DNA of 64,000 nucleotides from Streptomyces sp. SAJ15. GTDB taxonomy: Bacteria > Actinomycetota > Actinomycetes > Streptomycetales > Streptomycetaceae. Position 1 is the stretch's first letter. Each line of letters starts with the position of its first letter. The stretch spans positions 806,001-870,000 of the forward strand of contig NZ_NISY01000001.1 of NCBI RefSeq assembly GCF_007595705.1, in the 5' to 3' direction. Below, piece after piece: positions 43,009 to 53,100 of the stretch. The notes under the pieces are model-generated. The model saw nothing but the letters and a program-made list of their open reading frames with translations. It made no database searches and was not told the origin of the DNA. The position numbers and the translations under genes are program-made.

Positions 43009-43419
43009 GTGCCGTCCCACCACCGCAACATCACGCACCCCCGGACCAGCCACCGCGTCGAGGTGGCGCCCGGCTCGCAGCACATACGGGTGGAGATCGA
43101 CGGCCGCCTGGTCGCCGAGTCCCGGCGCCCGCTGCTGGTCCACGAGACGGGCCTGCCGGTCCGCTACTACCTCCCCCCGGACGACGTGGACCTGACGCTC
43201 CTGGAGCCGACCGACTCGCGGACCGTGTGCCCGTACAAGGGCGTCGCCTCGTACTGGTCGTATGTCGGGGACGGCGCGGACGCCGGGGCGGTCGTCCGCC
43301 GGGACGTGGTGTGGTCCTACCTCGATCCGATCGAGACGGTCGCCCCGATCAAGGGCTGTCTGTCGTTCTACGACACGGTGGCGACGGTCACCGTGGACGG
43401 CCGGCGGATCGGCGGCTAG
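43009..43419 (+). CDS. DUF427 family protein
   Basis: 136 aa. HRVEVAPGSQHIRVEIDGRLVAESRRPLLVHETGLPVRYYLP, TVCPYKGVASYWSY and VWSYLDPIETVAPIKGCLSFYD are the conserved DUF427 blocks, a small beta-rich fold with a CPYKG motif. Function unknown to me. GTG 43009 follows GGGAGGGGAA. It is convergent with the two-component genes. Confidence 0.9.
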   Translation: MPSHHRNITHPRTSHRVEVAPGSQHIRVEIDGRLVAESRRPLLVHETGLPVRYYLPPDDVDLTLLEPTDSRTVCPYKGVASYWSYVGDGADAGAVVRRDVVWSYLDPIETVAPIKGCLSFYDTVATVTVDGRRIGG

Positions 43420-43445
43420 GAGTCGGGCCCGCGTCGCGGTCGGGA

Positions 43446-44135
43446 TCAGGGGAGCAGCCGCTGCTCCTTGGCGACCGCGACCGCGCCCGCCCGCGTGTCG
43501 ACGCCCAACTTGTCGTACACGCGCCCGAGGTGGGTCTTGACGGTGGCCTCGCTGATGAACAACGCCCGGGCGATCTCGCGGTTGCTCAGCCCCCGCGCGA
43601 GCTGACCGAGGATGTCCAGCTCACGCCCGGTCAGCGCCGGGCGCGGCTGGCGCATGCGGGCCATCATCCGGCTGGCTACCGGAGGGGAGAGCGCGGTGCG
43701 CCCCTGCGCGGCGGACCGGATGGCCGCGAACAGCGCCTCGGGCCGCTCGGCCTTCAGCAGATAGCCGGTGGCGCCGGCGTCGATGGCGCGGCTGATGTCG
43801 GCGTCGGTGTCATAGGTGGTGAGGACCAGGACATGGGGGCCGGAGCCGGGGACCGGCGCGTCGGGGGCCCGGTCCCGGGCCGGTTCCTCGCCTCCGGTCC
43901 GGGCCGCGACGATCCGGCGCGTCGCCTCGACGCCGTCGATGCCCGCGCCGAGCTGGAGATCCATCAGCACGACGTCCGGGCCGAGCCGCGCCGCCAGGGC
44001 GACGGCCGCCTCACCGCTGCCCGCCTCGCCGACGACCTCGATGTCCGGCTCGCTGCTCAGCAGCGCGAGCAGCCCGGCGCGCACCACCACATGGTCGTCG
44101 CAGAGCAGAATCCGGATCGTCCGGACCGCGCTCAT
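43446..44135 (-). CDS. NarL/LuxR-type response regulator, SenR-like
   Basis: 229 aa. Receiver with RILLCDDHVVVRAGLLALL, phosphoacceptor Asp in VVLMDLQLGAG and LVLTTYDTDADI, then the LuxR HTH LTGRELDILGQLARGLSNREIARALFISEATVKTHLGRVYDKLGV. ATG 44135 overlaps the kinase stop. With the HbpS-like protein gene next door the trio resembles the SenS-SenR-HbpS heme/redox system of Streptomyces reticuli; the orthology is inferred from gene order and families. Confidence 0.9.
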   Translation of the reverse strand: MSAVRTIRILLCDDHVVVRAGLLALLSSEPDIEVVGEAGSGEAAVALAARLGPDVVLMDLQLGAGIDGVEATRRIVAARTGGEEPARDRAPDAPVPGSGPHVLVLTTYDTDADISRAIDAGATGYLLKAERPEALFAAIRSAAQGRTALSPPVASRMMARMRQPRPALTGRELDILGQLARGLSNREIARALFISEATVKTHLGRVYDKLGVDTRAGAVAVAKEQRLLP

Positions 44136-45355
44136 GATGTCTCCTCCTGGGTGCCGGGGCCGCCGCGGGGCGTGCGGGACATGGGGGGCGGGGCCTGGCC
44201 CAGCGGGACGGCGGCCGAGACGACCGTGCCCTCGCCGGGGGCGGACTCCACGGTCAGGGTGCCGCCGACCTGGGCGGCCCGGGCGCGCATGGCGGGCAGC
44301 CCGTGCCCGCGCACGCTCCCCTCGCCCGTCGCGCCGCCCGCCGCTGCCGCCGCACCGGGGCGGAACCCACGCCCGTTGTCCGCCACGTCCAGCACGACCT
44401 GGTCGCCGAGGTAGCTGAGGGTCAGCACGGCGGCCTCGGCCTCCGCGTGCTCGCGGACGTTGGCCAGGGCTCCCTGGGCGATACGGAGCAGGGCCGACTG
44501 GACGTGGTCGGGCAGCGGGAGCGGAGTGCCGTCGATGAGACAGCGCACATGGGGCCCGCCGCGGGCGGACCCGTGCTGGGCGGACTCCCGCCGGGTCAGC
44601 GCGCGCAGCGCCTCCGGGAGCCCGCCGCCTTCGGCCAGGTCCGCCGGCCCCAGCCCCCGAACGAAGCGCCGGGCCTCGGCGAGGTCCCGCTCGGCGACGC
44701 CGGCGGCGGTGCGCACATGGGCGCGGGCCGCGTCCGGGTCGGTGTCCCAGACCCGCTCGGCCGCCTGGAGCAGCATCTGCTGGCTGGACAGCCCCTGCGC
44801 GATGGTGTCGTGGATCTCCATGGACAGCCGCTGCCGCTCCGCGAGCGTGCCCTCGCGCCGCTCGGTGGCGGCCAGCCGCTCGGCCTGCCGATCCATGTGG
44901 ACGAAGACGGCGGTGGCCACGGCGGCGACCGCGGGTGGGGCGAGCACCAGGTTCGGGTCGAAGCCCGAGGACAGCCGCAGCTGCGCCCCGACGACCAGGG
45001 CGGTGAGGACCGCGACCAGGGCGAGGGCCGCGCGCGGCGGCAGCGCGCGCAGCCCCGTATAGAAGAGGGGGACCGCGCACCAGGCGAAGCTCGGCGCCAG
45101 CAGCACCAGCACCACCCAGACGGCGACCACCGTGCCGAGCCAGGCCAGGCGCCGCGGGGTGGGCCGGAAGCCGAGGGCGGGCCCGAGCACGTACAGCAGC
45201 GCGAGCACGACGCTGAGCGCGATGATCCACGGCGTGCGGGCCTCGCCGGGGTGGCGCAGCAGGAAGCGGGTCAGCGAGGCGGCCAGCAACAGGAAGAACG
45301 CCGCGTGCATCACCGCGGCCAGCCAGCGCGCGTCGGGGTCCTGCTCGTGCCTCAT
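44132..45355 (-). CDS. NarL-type sensor histidine kinase, SenS-like
   Basis: 407 aa. Five or six membrane helices in the first 170 residues (AAFFLLLAASLTRFLL, WIIALSVVLALLYVLGPAL, TVVAVWVVLVLLAPSFAWCAVPLFY, LALVAVLTALVVGA), then HisKA_3 (LAERQRLSMEIHDTIAQGLSSQQMLLQAAE, phosphoacceptor in EIHD) and an HATPase (DVADNGRGF, GHGLPAMRARA). Such a kinase with short external loops suits sensing through a partner such as the secreted HbpS. ATG 45355 is used; GTG starts slightly upstream are possible. Confidence 0.88.
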   Translation of the reverse strand: MRHEQDPDARWLAAVMHAAFFLLLAASLTRFLLRHPGEARTPWIIALSVVLALLYVLGPALGFRPTPRRLAWLGTVVAVWVVLVLLAPSFAWCAVPLFYTGLRALPPRAALALVAVLTALVVGAQLRLSSGFDPNLVLAPPAVAAVATAVFVHMDRQAERLAATERREGTLAERQRLSMEIHDTIAQGLSSQQMLLQAAERVWDTDPDAARAHVRTAAGVAERDLAEARRFVRGLGPADLAEGGGLPEALRALTRRESAQHGSARGGPHVRCLIDGTPLPLPDHVQSALLRIAQGALANVREHAEAEAAVLTLSYLGDQVVLDVADNGRGFRPGAAAAAGGATGEGSVRGHGLPAMRARAAQVGGTLTVESAPGEGTVVSAAVPLGQAPPPMSRTPRGGPGTQEETS

Positions 45356-45502
45356 CACCCCATCGTGACCTGCGCGGATCACCGGCGCATCAACCGATCG
45401 GCCGATGGCGGGGTCGGCGGGTACGGCGATGTGGCGGGGGAGTGCCCGGCCGGAGGATCGGGGCGAGTCCTCAGGCAGGCATGAAAAAGGAGAGGCAGAC
45501 TC

Positions 45503-46066
45503 ATGGCGAAGAACACGCGGGTGCTGACGGTGGCGGTGGCGGCGGCGCTGCTGGGCGGCGGAACGCTGGGCGTGGTGTCAGCGAACGCGGCGGGCACCGA
45601 GGAGAGCCAGCCGGCGGCCCCGGTCGCCGCGCCGGCCGCCGCCGCCAAGAAGGCGACCTACCAGTCCACCCACCTCACCGTGGACGCCGCGACCGAGGCC
45701 GCCCAGGCGGCGCTCGACGCGGCGGAGAAGGACGGCCAGCGGATCACCGTCTCGGTCGTCGACCGCAACGGCAACACGGTGGTGGTGCTCCGCGGCGACG
45801 GCGCGGGCCCGCAGTCGTACGAGTCGGCGCAGCGCAAGGCGTACACGGCCGTCTCCTGGAACGCCCCCACCTCGGAGCTGGTCAAGCGCCTCCAGCAGGC
45901 GCCGAACCTGAAGGACATCCCGGGCACCCTGTTCCTGGCGGGCGCGGTGCCGGTGCAGGCCCCGGCCAAGGGCGCGCCGATCGCGGGCATCGGCGTCGCC
46001 GGCGCGCCCAGCGGCGACCTGGACGAGAAGTACGCGAGCGCGGGCGCGGCGGCGCTCGCGGGCTGA
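45503..46066 (+). CDS. hbpS: Secreted heme-binding HbpS/GlcG-family protein
   Basis: 187 aa. Signal peptide MAKNTRVLTVAVAAALLGGG to about residue 30, an Ala/Pro-rich linker, then the GlcG/HbpS domain: VSVVDRNGNTVVVLRGDGAGPQSYESAQRKAYTAVSW and IAGIGVAGAPSGDLDEKYASAGAAAL. HbpS of S. reticuli binds heme outside the cell and modulates the kinase SenS under redox stress. Divergence from a SenS/SenR-like pair supports the same role here. A perfect 10-bp palindrome (45397-45406) lies in the shared promoter region. Start ATG with AAAGGAGAGG upstream. Confidence 0.85.
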   Translation: MAKNTRVLTVAVAAALLGGGTLGVVSANAAGTEESQPAAPVAAPAAAAKKATYQSTHLTVDAATEAAQAALDAAEKDGQRITVSVVDRNGNTVVVLRGDGAGPQSYESAQRKAYTAVSWNAPTSELVKRLQQAPNLKDIPGTLFLAGAVPVQAPAKGAPIAGIGVAGAPSGDLDEKYASAGAAALAG

Positions 46067-46070
46067 GCCG

Positions 46071-46616
46071 CTAGGAGACGGCCGGGCGGGGGTCCGTAGG
46101 GGGCCCCGCCCGGCCGTTGGCGTGCGCGGCGGAGGGCCGCCGCGCCTGCTGGCGCGGGGCCGCGGGGCGCTGCCGCTCGCTCCGCCCCCGGCCCCGCCCC
46201 GTCATGGAGCCGGCGACGGCGAGCGTGACGACGGCGCCGGCCAGGAAGAGGGCGGCGTACCCCAGGCGCTGGGTCCGCAGCGCGGCGCACTCGTGGCCGT
46301 AGCGCGCCTCGCCGCCGCCCTGCCGTGCCACATGCGGGGACAGCACGGAGCCGCACGCCTGGGCGGCACGGTCCTCGTGGAAGGCGACGGGCAGGAAGAG
46401 CGTGCTGACGGCGCAGGCGCAGAGCAGACAGGCCAGGACGGCCCGGGGAAGTCCCTCGCGCCGGGACCGCCGCGCGCGCCGGACCGATGGGGACGGCCGG
46501 GGCGCGGCCGCGGGCTCCCCGGGCGGGGTGGCCTCGGCCTGTTCGGGGACCGTACGGCCATCCCGGGCCTTGTCGTGAGGGGGAACGGGAGCGGGCCGGG
46601 CACTCTCGAAGGACAT
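46071..46616 (-). CDS. Small membrane protein of unknown function
   Basis: 181 aa. A disordered Pro/Ala-rich start and a basic stretch precede AVLACLLCACAVSTLFLPVAF (TM1), an external loop with two Cys (QACGSVL, HECAALR) and AALFLAGAVVTLAVAG (TM2), then a basic, disordered end. The two loop Cys could form a disulfide. It is convergent with hbpS, and its 3' end contains the hairpin that probably terminates hbpS. No family recognised. Confidence 0.6.
   Translation of the reverse strand: MSFESARPAPVPPHDKARDGRTVPEQAEATPPGEPAAAPRPSPSVRRARRSRREGLPRAVLACLLCACAVSTLFLPVAFHEDRAAQACGSVLSPHVARQGGGEARYGHECAALRTQRLGYAALFLAGAVVTLAVAGSMTGRGRGRSERQRPAAPRQQARRPSAAHANGRAGPPTDPRPAVS
46081..46114 (+). terminator. 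Terminator of hbpS, inside the convergent gene's 3' end
   Basis: GCCGGGCGGGG / CCCCGCCCGGC, 11-bp perfect arms with a 12-nt loop, 15 bp beyond the hbpS stop. Confidence 0.7.
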
Positions 46617-46644
46617 GGCCGAGAGGCTACCGGCGCGGAAACGC

Positions 46645-46683
46645 CGAAGTGCCCGGTCCGCGTGGGGCGGACCGGGCACTTCG
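46645..46683 (-). terminator. Terminator of the Rpf-LysM-M23 gene
   Basis: A perfect 17-bp stem (46645-46661 with 46667-46683) and 5-nt loop, 15 bp past the leftward stop at 46698. Confidence 0.9.
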
Positions 46684-46697
46684 GGTGATGCTCAGAC

Positions 46698-48140
<1,443 letters not shown>

Positions 48141-48844
48141 AGTGATTGCGAAGGGAACGGCCGTAACCAAAACACATGGATTTCGCGGCCCACAAGCGTC
48201 GGGATTTCCCGAAAAGATCGACACGGGGCCTTTTCGGGGTTTTCTGTCACGCTGCGCTCCGGATCTCTTCCCGAGAGCGAAAGAAGATCTTGCGGAATGC
48301 CGACCGTGCGCTGCGCGGCGTGACAATGTGGACGGAAAGTGTGCTGAAGGCGGGCGCTGAGTGACATTCCCGCCAGCAAACCTGTGACCTCGGTCACCGG
48401 GGGTAACTATGTGCCCTAAGTCCCAAGAGTCCGATTCCATCTGTCCGGTTGCCTGGGACTTTCGGCAGATGTCCCAGGGGGCCTTCTGGCCTGTGTCCAC
48501 CCCGGTGGCGAGGGAGTGGACCCCGTAGGGCGCGTCAGGGGCCTCTTTTCTGTGCACTGGCAAAGCAGAAGAGGTGCTGGCGTGGCGGACGTGTGGTGCG
48601 GCGGGGCGGGTGGACGGCTTGGACCGCCGCCTCGCGTGGCGGCGCGGCGTGATCGCCGTATCGGGTGCGGACGCGCCGTGTCCGTGGAGTGAGCCGGTGT
48701 GCGGAGTGTTCCCTCCCGATCCGGGAAGGGGCTATCGGCGACGAATGCGGAATCTGACGACTCATCGCCGAGTGGGGTCCATTCCCGGGGAAAGGCCCGG
48801 CGGTCCCGGCGGTGGATATCCCGGGAACGGAAATCGGCGGACGT
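48141..48844. other. Long untranslated and promoter region of the Rpf gene
   Basis: No gene is supported. It contains the promoter side of the leftward Rpf gene, the Crp-type dyad at 48384-48397, and AT-richer stretches near 48290-48420. The segment 48500-48844 shows nothing that I can interpret. Confidence 0.6.
48384..48397. promoter_or_regulatory. Crp-type dyad upstream of the Rpf riboswitch
   Basis: GTGACCTCGGTCAC, a 14-bp near-perfect palindrome that fits the Streptomyces Crp motif GTG-N6-GNCAC. It is about 245 bp upstream of the riboswitch, where a promoter would lie. Crp activation of rpfA has been described. Confidence 0.65.
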
Positions 48845-49531
48845 CTAGGAGGGGGCGCGGAGCCGGGCGCACTGGCGGCAGGTGCGGGCCGACGCCGCCA
48901 CCACGGCGTGCGACGCCGCCGCGAGCAGACCGGCGGCCACGGCCAGCGGCCAGTTCGTGACCGCGGCCGACAGGGTGACGAGCACCAGCGCCGTGACGGC
49001 CATGGCCACGCTCGCGGCCGTGCCGGTCCAGGCGACCGCCAGCGGCAGCCGGGGCGGGGTGGGCAGCCAGCGGGCGAGCGGGCCGGTGGCCGCCCAGGTG
49101 GCACCGGCCAGCGCCGCCGCGGTGGCGGCGACGCCGACCAGATGCGCCGTCAGCAGCTGCGTGGCGCGGCTCAGCTCCCAGGCGCGGTCGTCGCCGGCCG
49201 TCCGGATCACCAGCCAGCAGGCGATCGCGAAGGGCACCGCCAGCGCGGCGGCCCGGGCGGTGTGCCGGGCCTGGGCGATCGTCAGTTCCCGCTGGCAGCT
49301 GGGCACCAGATTGTCCGGCGAGCCGAACTCGGTGATGGCCGCGTGGGCGGCGCGCTCGTAGGGGACCCCCTCGCAGGTGTGCGCCGCCACGGCGTCGTCG
49401 AGCCCGTCGCGGATCTCCTCGACCAGCCGGGCCTTGTCACGGGCCGGTCCCTGCAGCGCCGCCGACAGGGTCGCGACATACCGCTCGATGGGGTCCTCGG
49501 AGGGGCCGTCGGTGCTCGGCGCGGCACTCAT
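48845..49531 (-). CDS. Permease-prefix (HAAS-type) membrane protein
   Basis: 228 aa. The first 75 residues (IERYVATLSAALQGPARDKARLVEEIRDGLDDAVAAHTCEG...AITEFGSPDNLVPSCQREL) form the helical HAAS/DUF1700-like domain often found with PadR repressors; four to five membrane helices follow. ATG 49531 overlaps the PadR stop in ATGA. In this arrangement the HAAS domain is thought to help control the PadR protein; the role of the membrane part is unknown. Confidence 0.8.
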   Translation of the reverse strand: MSAAPSTDGPSEDPIERYVATLSAALQGPARDKARLVEEIRDGLDDAVAAHTCEGVPYERAAHAAITEFGSPDNLVPSCQRELTIAQARHTARAAALAVPFAIACWLVIRTAGDDRAWELSRATQLLTAHLVGVAATAAALAGATWAATGPLARWLPTPPRLPLAVAWTGTAASVAMAVTALVLVTLSAAVTNWPLAVAAGLLAAASHAVVAASARTCRQCARLRAPS

Positions 49532-49872
49532 GTGGCGAGCCCGGGCGACGCGGGGGCGGGGTTCAGCACCGAGCCGATCGCCGTGGTGAACTCCCGCCAG
49601 GCGGTGCGCTCATGGGCCAGGCTGCGACGCCCCGCCTCGGTGAGTTCGTAGCAGCGTCGCCGACGCTCGCCCACCGAGTCCCAGCTGCTGCGCAGCAGTC
49701 CGAGCCGCTCCAACTGCTTCAGCGCCGGATAGATGGTGCCGGTGCGCAACTCGAGCGCCCCGCCGCTGCGCTTCTGTACGGCGGCGATGATCGCGTAACC
49801 GTGCAGGGGGCCCTCTTCGAGCGCGGCGAGCAGGAGTCCGTCGAGGTGGCCTCGTACCGCGTCTGCCTTCAT
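49528..49872 (-). CDS. PadR-family repressor
   Basis: 114 aa. LDGLLLAALEEGPLHGYAIIAAVQKRSGGALELRTGTIYPALKQLERLGLLRSSW is a complete PadR winged helix, with a C-terminal dimer helix. ATG 49872. It shares a promoter region with the rightward membrane gene at 49954, where a dyad is present. It probably represses both its own operon and that gene. Confidence 0.93.
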   Translation of the reverse strand: MKADAVRGHLDGLLLAALEEGPLHGYAIIAAVQKRSGGALELRTGTIYPALKQLERLGLLRSSWDSVGERRRRCYELTEAGRRSLAHERTAWREFTTAIGSVLNPAPASPGLAT

Positions 49873-49890
49873 GTCCGTGAAGCCTACTCA

Positions 49891-49918
49891 GCCAAGATGT
49901 AGGTGTGCTACCTATTGG
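49891..49918. promoter_or_regulatory. PadR operator candidate
   Basis: TAGGT-GTGCT-ACCTA (49900-49914) flanked by GCCAA (49891-49895) and TTGGC (49915-49919). It is 28 bp before the PadR start and 40 bp before the rightward start. Confidence 0.65.
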
Positions 49919-49953
49919 CTGTCAACTTATTGAGTTCGCTTGGAGGCACGCAC

Positions 49954-50478
49954 GTGACCAAGCTGCTTCTGTCCGTCCATGTCTTAGCCGCGATCGTGGC
50001 GGTGGGGTCGATCACCCTGGCCGCCTCGCTGTTCCCGCGCTACGCGAAGCAGTCGGTGATGGACGGTGAGGACCGGCGCGCCGCCGGTGTCGCGGCGTTC
50101 CTGCACCGGGTCTGCCGCGGCTACGCCGTCGCCGGGCTCGTCGTGCCGGTCTTCGGCATCGCCACCGGGGCGCAACTGGGCGTCCTCGGCGACGCCTGGC
50201 TGATCGTGTCGATGATCCTCACCGCGGTCGCCGCCGTGATGCTCGCCGTGGCCGTGATCCCACATCAGCAGCGGTTGCTCGCGATGGTCGGCGCCGGCGC
50301 CGGGACCGGGGGCGAGGGTGCGACCGAGGGCGGGGATACGGCCCAGGGCGCGGCCGCCGGCGAGGGGCTCCAGGCGGCCGCCGCTCGGCTGGCGATGGTC
50401 ACCGGGGTCTTCAACCTGCTGTGGGCGGTCGTGGTGGTCCTGATGATCGTTCGCCCCGGCTCCACGACGGGAGTGTGA
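49954..50478 (+). CDS. DUF2269-like four-helix membrane protein with a TTA codon
   Basis: 174 aa. Helices [66 protein letters not shown] and [18 protein letters not shown], with a conserved His in TM1, resemble DUF2269-type integral membrane proteins. A Gly-rich loop lies between TM3 and TM4. GTG 49954 has GGAGG 8 bp upstream. Codon 11 (49984-49986) is the rare leucine codon TTA, so synthesis may depend on bldA. Likely controlled by the divergent PadR. Confidence 0.75.
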   Translation: MTKLLLSVHVLAAIVAVGSITLAASLFPRYAKQSVMDGEDRRAAGVAAFLHRVCRGYAVAGLVVPVFGIATGAQLGVLGDAWLIVSMILTAVAAVMLAVAVIPHQQRLLAMVGAGAGTGGEGATEGGDTAQGAAAGEGLQAAAARLAMVTGVFNLLWAVVVVLMIVRPGSTTGV

Positions 50479-50483
50479 GGAAC

Positions 50484-50771
50484 ATGCGTGCCCTGCGGAT
50501 CGCGGCGGCGGTGGAGGCCGCCTCCATCCTGATCCTCTTCGTCAACCTGTTCACCGCCCACGTCAAGGTGATCACCTCACTGGGCGGCCCGGTGCACGGC
50601 TCCGCCTACCTGGTGGTCATCGCGATGACCTTCGCGTCCACCGTCGCCGGCTCGACGGGCGTCCGCTGGCGCGCCTTCGTCCCGGGCGTCGGCGGCATGC
50701 TCGTCCTGCACCAGCTGAACCGTCACCCCGAGACCCTCAAGACCACCGCCGGGAGCGTCCCCCAGGGGTGA
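50484..50771 (+). CDS. DUF3817-like small membrane protein
   Basis: 95 aa. [40 protein letters not shown] and [17 protein letters not shown] suggest three membrane helices in the order of DUF3817 proteins. ATG 50484 is 6 bp past the previous stop, so it is cotranscribed with the DUF2269-like gene. Function unknown. Confidence 0.75.
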   Translation: MRALRIAAAVEAASILILFVNLFTAHVKVITSLGGPVHGSAYLVVIAMTFASTVAGSTGVRWRAFVPGVGGMLVLHQLNRHPETLKTTAGSVPQG

Positions 50772-50962
50772 GCGGCCCCGGTGGGTCGGGCGTGTTCGAC
50801 CGATTCCATCCCCTGACCGCCCGTCCTGCCCCATCCTCGGAGGACGGGATTCGGGGCGGTGCCCCGACCGTGGGCGTCGGGGCCGGGCGGCGGAGCACGA
50901 CCCACCGGACGCGTGGCCTGGCGCTTCACGAGAGACCCGGACGACTCGGGAGGGACCGGAAG

Positions 50963-51970
50963 ATGAGCAGACGAGCCCCTTCGTCGGGCCCGGCGATCGA
51001 GGCCGTGGGCCTGGTCAAGAGCTTCGGCGCCAACCGCGCCGTCGACGGGGTCGACCTGACCGTTCCCGCGGGCACGGTCTACGGCGTGCTCGGGCCGAAC
51101 GGCGCCGGGAAGACCACCAGCGTGAAGATGCTGGCGACGCTGCTGCGCCCGGACGGCGGCGAAGCCCGGATCTTCGGCCATGACGTCGTACGGGAGGCGG
51201 ACACCGTGCGCGGCCGGGTCAGCCTCACGGGCCAGTACGCCTCGCTCGACGAGGACCTGACCGGGACCGAGAACCTGATACTGCTGGGCCGGCTGACGGG
51301 CCGCTCCCGGAAGGCGGCGCGGGAGCGGGCCGGGCAGCTGCTGGAGGTGTTCGGCCTGGTCGAGGCCGGGGACCGGCAGGTGAAGAACTACTCGGGAGGC
51401 ATGCGGCGCCGGCTCGACATCGCCGCCTCCCTCCTCAACGCCCCCGACCTGCTCTTCCTGGACGAGCCCACCACGGGCCTGGACCCCCGCAGCCGCAACC
51501 AGGTGTGGGAGATCGTCCGCGCGATCGTCGCGCAGGGCACGACGGTGCTGTTGACCACCCAGTATCTGGACGAGGCCGACCAGTTGGCGGCCCGGATCGC
51601 CGTCATCGACCGGGGGCGGGTGATCGCCGAGGGCACCAAGGGCGAGCTGAAGGCGTCGGTCGGCGCGGGCTCGGTGCGGCTGCGGCTGCGCGACCCCGAG
51701 CAGTGGGCGCAGGCCGCGCGGATCCTGGAGCTGGCGCTCGGCGCCGAGGTGCAGCGCGAGCCCGATCCGCTGGCGCTGGCCGCCCGGGTCGGCGACGGCG
51801 ATGACCGGGACGCCGCCGAGAGGGCCGCGCACGTCCTCGCCGAACTGGCCCGCCGCGGCATCCTCGTGGACACCTTCTCGCTGGGTCAGCCCAGCCTCGA
51901 CGAGGTCTTCCTCGCGCTCACCGGCAGGCCGGACCGGGGGTCCGAGGGCGTCGCGGGGGAGGCGGCATGA
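50963..51970 (+). CDS. DrrA-type ABC transporter ATPase
   Basis: 335 aa. Walker [10 protein letters not shown], signature [15 protein letters not shown], Walker [14 protein letters not shown], and a C-terminal extension of about 100 residues typical of DrrA-like drug exporters. ATG 50963. The permease gene overlaps its stop in ATGA. Such pairs export antibiotics and confer self-resistance; beside a regulator and tailoring genes this is probably the exporter for the right-hand cluster. Confidence 0.93.
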   Translation: MSRRAPSSGPAIEAVGLVKSFGANRAVDGVDLTVPAGTVYGVLGPNGAGKTTSVKMLATLLRPDGGEARIFGHDVVREADTVRGRVSLTGQYASLDEDLTGTENLILLGRLTGRSRKAARERAGQLLEVFGLVEAGDRQVKNYSGGMRRRLDIAASLLNAPDLLFLDEPTTGLDPRSRNQVWEIVRAIVAQGTTVLLTTQYLDEADQLAARIAVIDRGRVIAEGTKGELKASVGAGSVRLRLRDPEQWAQAARILELALGAEVQREPDPLALAARVGDGDDRDAAERAAHVLAELARRGILVDTFSLGQPSLDEVFLALTGRPDRGSEGVAGEAA

Positions 51971-52827
51971 GCACCGCGACGACCGGCGACCCCACCGCCC
52001 ACGGCGACGACCTCGCCCCGGTCTCCGCCCGGTCCCTGGCCGAACTGCTGGTCGCCGAGGGGAGACCGCCGCGGGTCGGCCCGGTCTCGGCCTCCCTGGC
52101 CTTCGGTTGGCGGGCCATGCTCAAGATCAAGCACATACCGGAGCAGCTGTTCGACGTCACCGCGCTCCCGGTGATGCTGGTGCTGATGTACACCTACCTC
52201 TTCGGGGGCGCGCTGGCCGGCTCCCCGCGGGAGTACGTCCAGTATCTGCTCCCGGGCATCCTGGTGATGTCCGTCATGATGACCACGATGTACACGGGCA
52301 TGGCCATCAACACCGACATCGGCAAGGGCGTCTTCGACCGCTTCCGCACGCTGCCGATCTGGCGGCCCGCCACGGTGGTCGGCTATCTGCTCGGCGACGT
52401 CGTCCGCTACACGGTCGCCTCGACGGTGATCCTCGCGGTCGGCCTCGTCATGGGCTTCCGCCCGGACGGCGGGGTGGTGGGCGTGGTCGCCGGCATCGTG
52501 CTGCTCATCCTGTTCGCGTTCGCGTTCTCCTGGCTCGGCACCATGTTCGGCATGCTGCTGCGCGAGGAGAAGTCGGTGATGGGCATGTCGATGGCATTGA
52601 TCTTTCCGCTCACTTTCCTCAGCGATATCTTCGTCAAACCGGAAACCATGCCCGGATGGCTGCGGGCATTCGTCGACAACAGCCCGGTCACGCATGTCGC
52701 TTCGGCCGTACGGGGATTGATGGACGGCGCGTGGCCGGGTGTCGACGTGGCCTGGACGCTGGGCTGGTCGGCCGCGTTCGTCGCGGTATTCGGATCGGTC
52801 ACCGTGCGCCTGTACAACCGGAAGTGA
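51967..52827 (+). CDS. DrrB-type ABC-2 permease
   Basis: 286 aa. A cytoplasmic start, the [25 protein letters not shown] segment, about six membrane helices, and [40 protein letters not shown], a hallmark of DrrB/ABC-2 permeases. It forms the membrane channel for the ATPase encoded just before. Codon choice becomes slightly less GC-rich near the end (GCATTG, TTT), at the junction with the biosynthetic genes. Confidence 0.92.
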   Translation: MSTATTGDPTAHGDDLAPVSARSLAELLVAEGRPPRVGPVSASLAFGWRAMLKIKHIPEQLFDVTALPVMLVLMYTYLFGGALAGSPREYVQYLLPGILVMSVMMTTMYTGMAINTDIGKGVFDRFRTLPIWRPATVVGYLLGDVVRYTVASTVILAVGLVMGFRPDGGVVGVVAGIVLLILFAFAFSWLGTMFGMLLREEKSVMGMSMALIFPLTFLSDIFVKPETMPGWLRAFVDNSPVTHVASAVRGLMDGAWPGVDVAWTLGWSAAFVAVFGSVTVRLYNRK

Positions 52828-53034
52828 TCCGTAAGGACGCGCTGAACGGGGTCGGTTCGCCCTGGCCGAGAACGCCCGGATCGACGCCGGCCCCGTCGGT
52901 CGCTCCACGCCGGCCCTGGCCGCGACTTCCCCGGCGGGAACGGGCGTTCGCCTTCTCATCGGGCGCCCGGCGTGAGCCGTGTGCGCCGCGTCCGCCGAGT
53001 GCCTCCCCGGCCGCTTTTACGCTGAGTAAGGTCA

Positions 53035-53063
53035 TTGCCAAGGAATGGGGTGCTTGCTAACGT
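53035..53063 (+). promoter_or_regulatory. Housekeeping-type promoter of the StrR-like gene
   Basis: TTGCCA (53035-53040), 17-bp spacer, TAACGT (53058-53063): a good -35/-10 pair. Transcription would start near 53070, about 30 bp before the ATG. Confidence 0.6.
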
Positions 53064-53100
53064 GCGACCGTTGCCACATGGATCACACACGGGGGATGCG

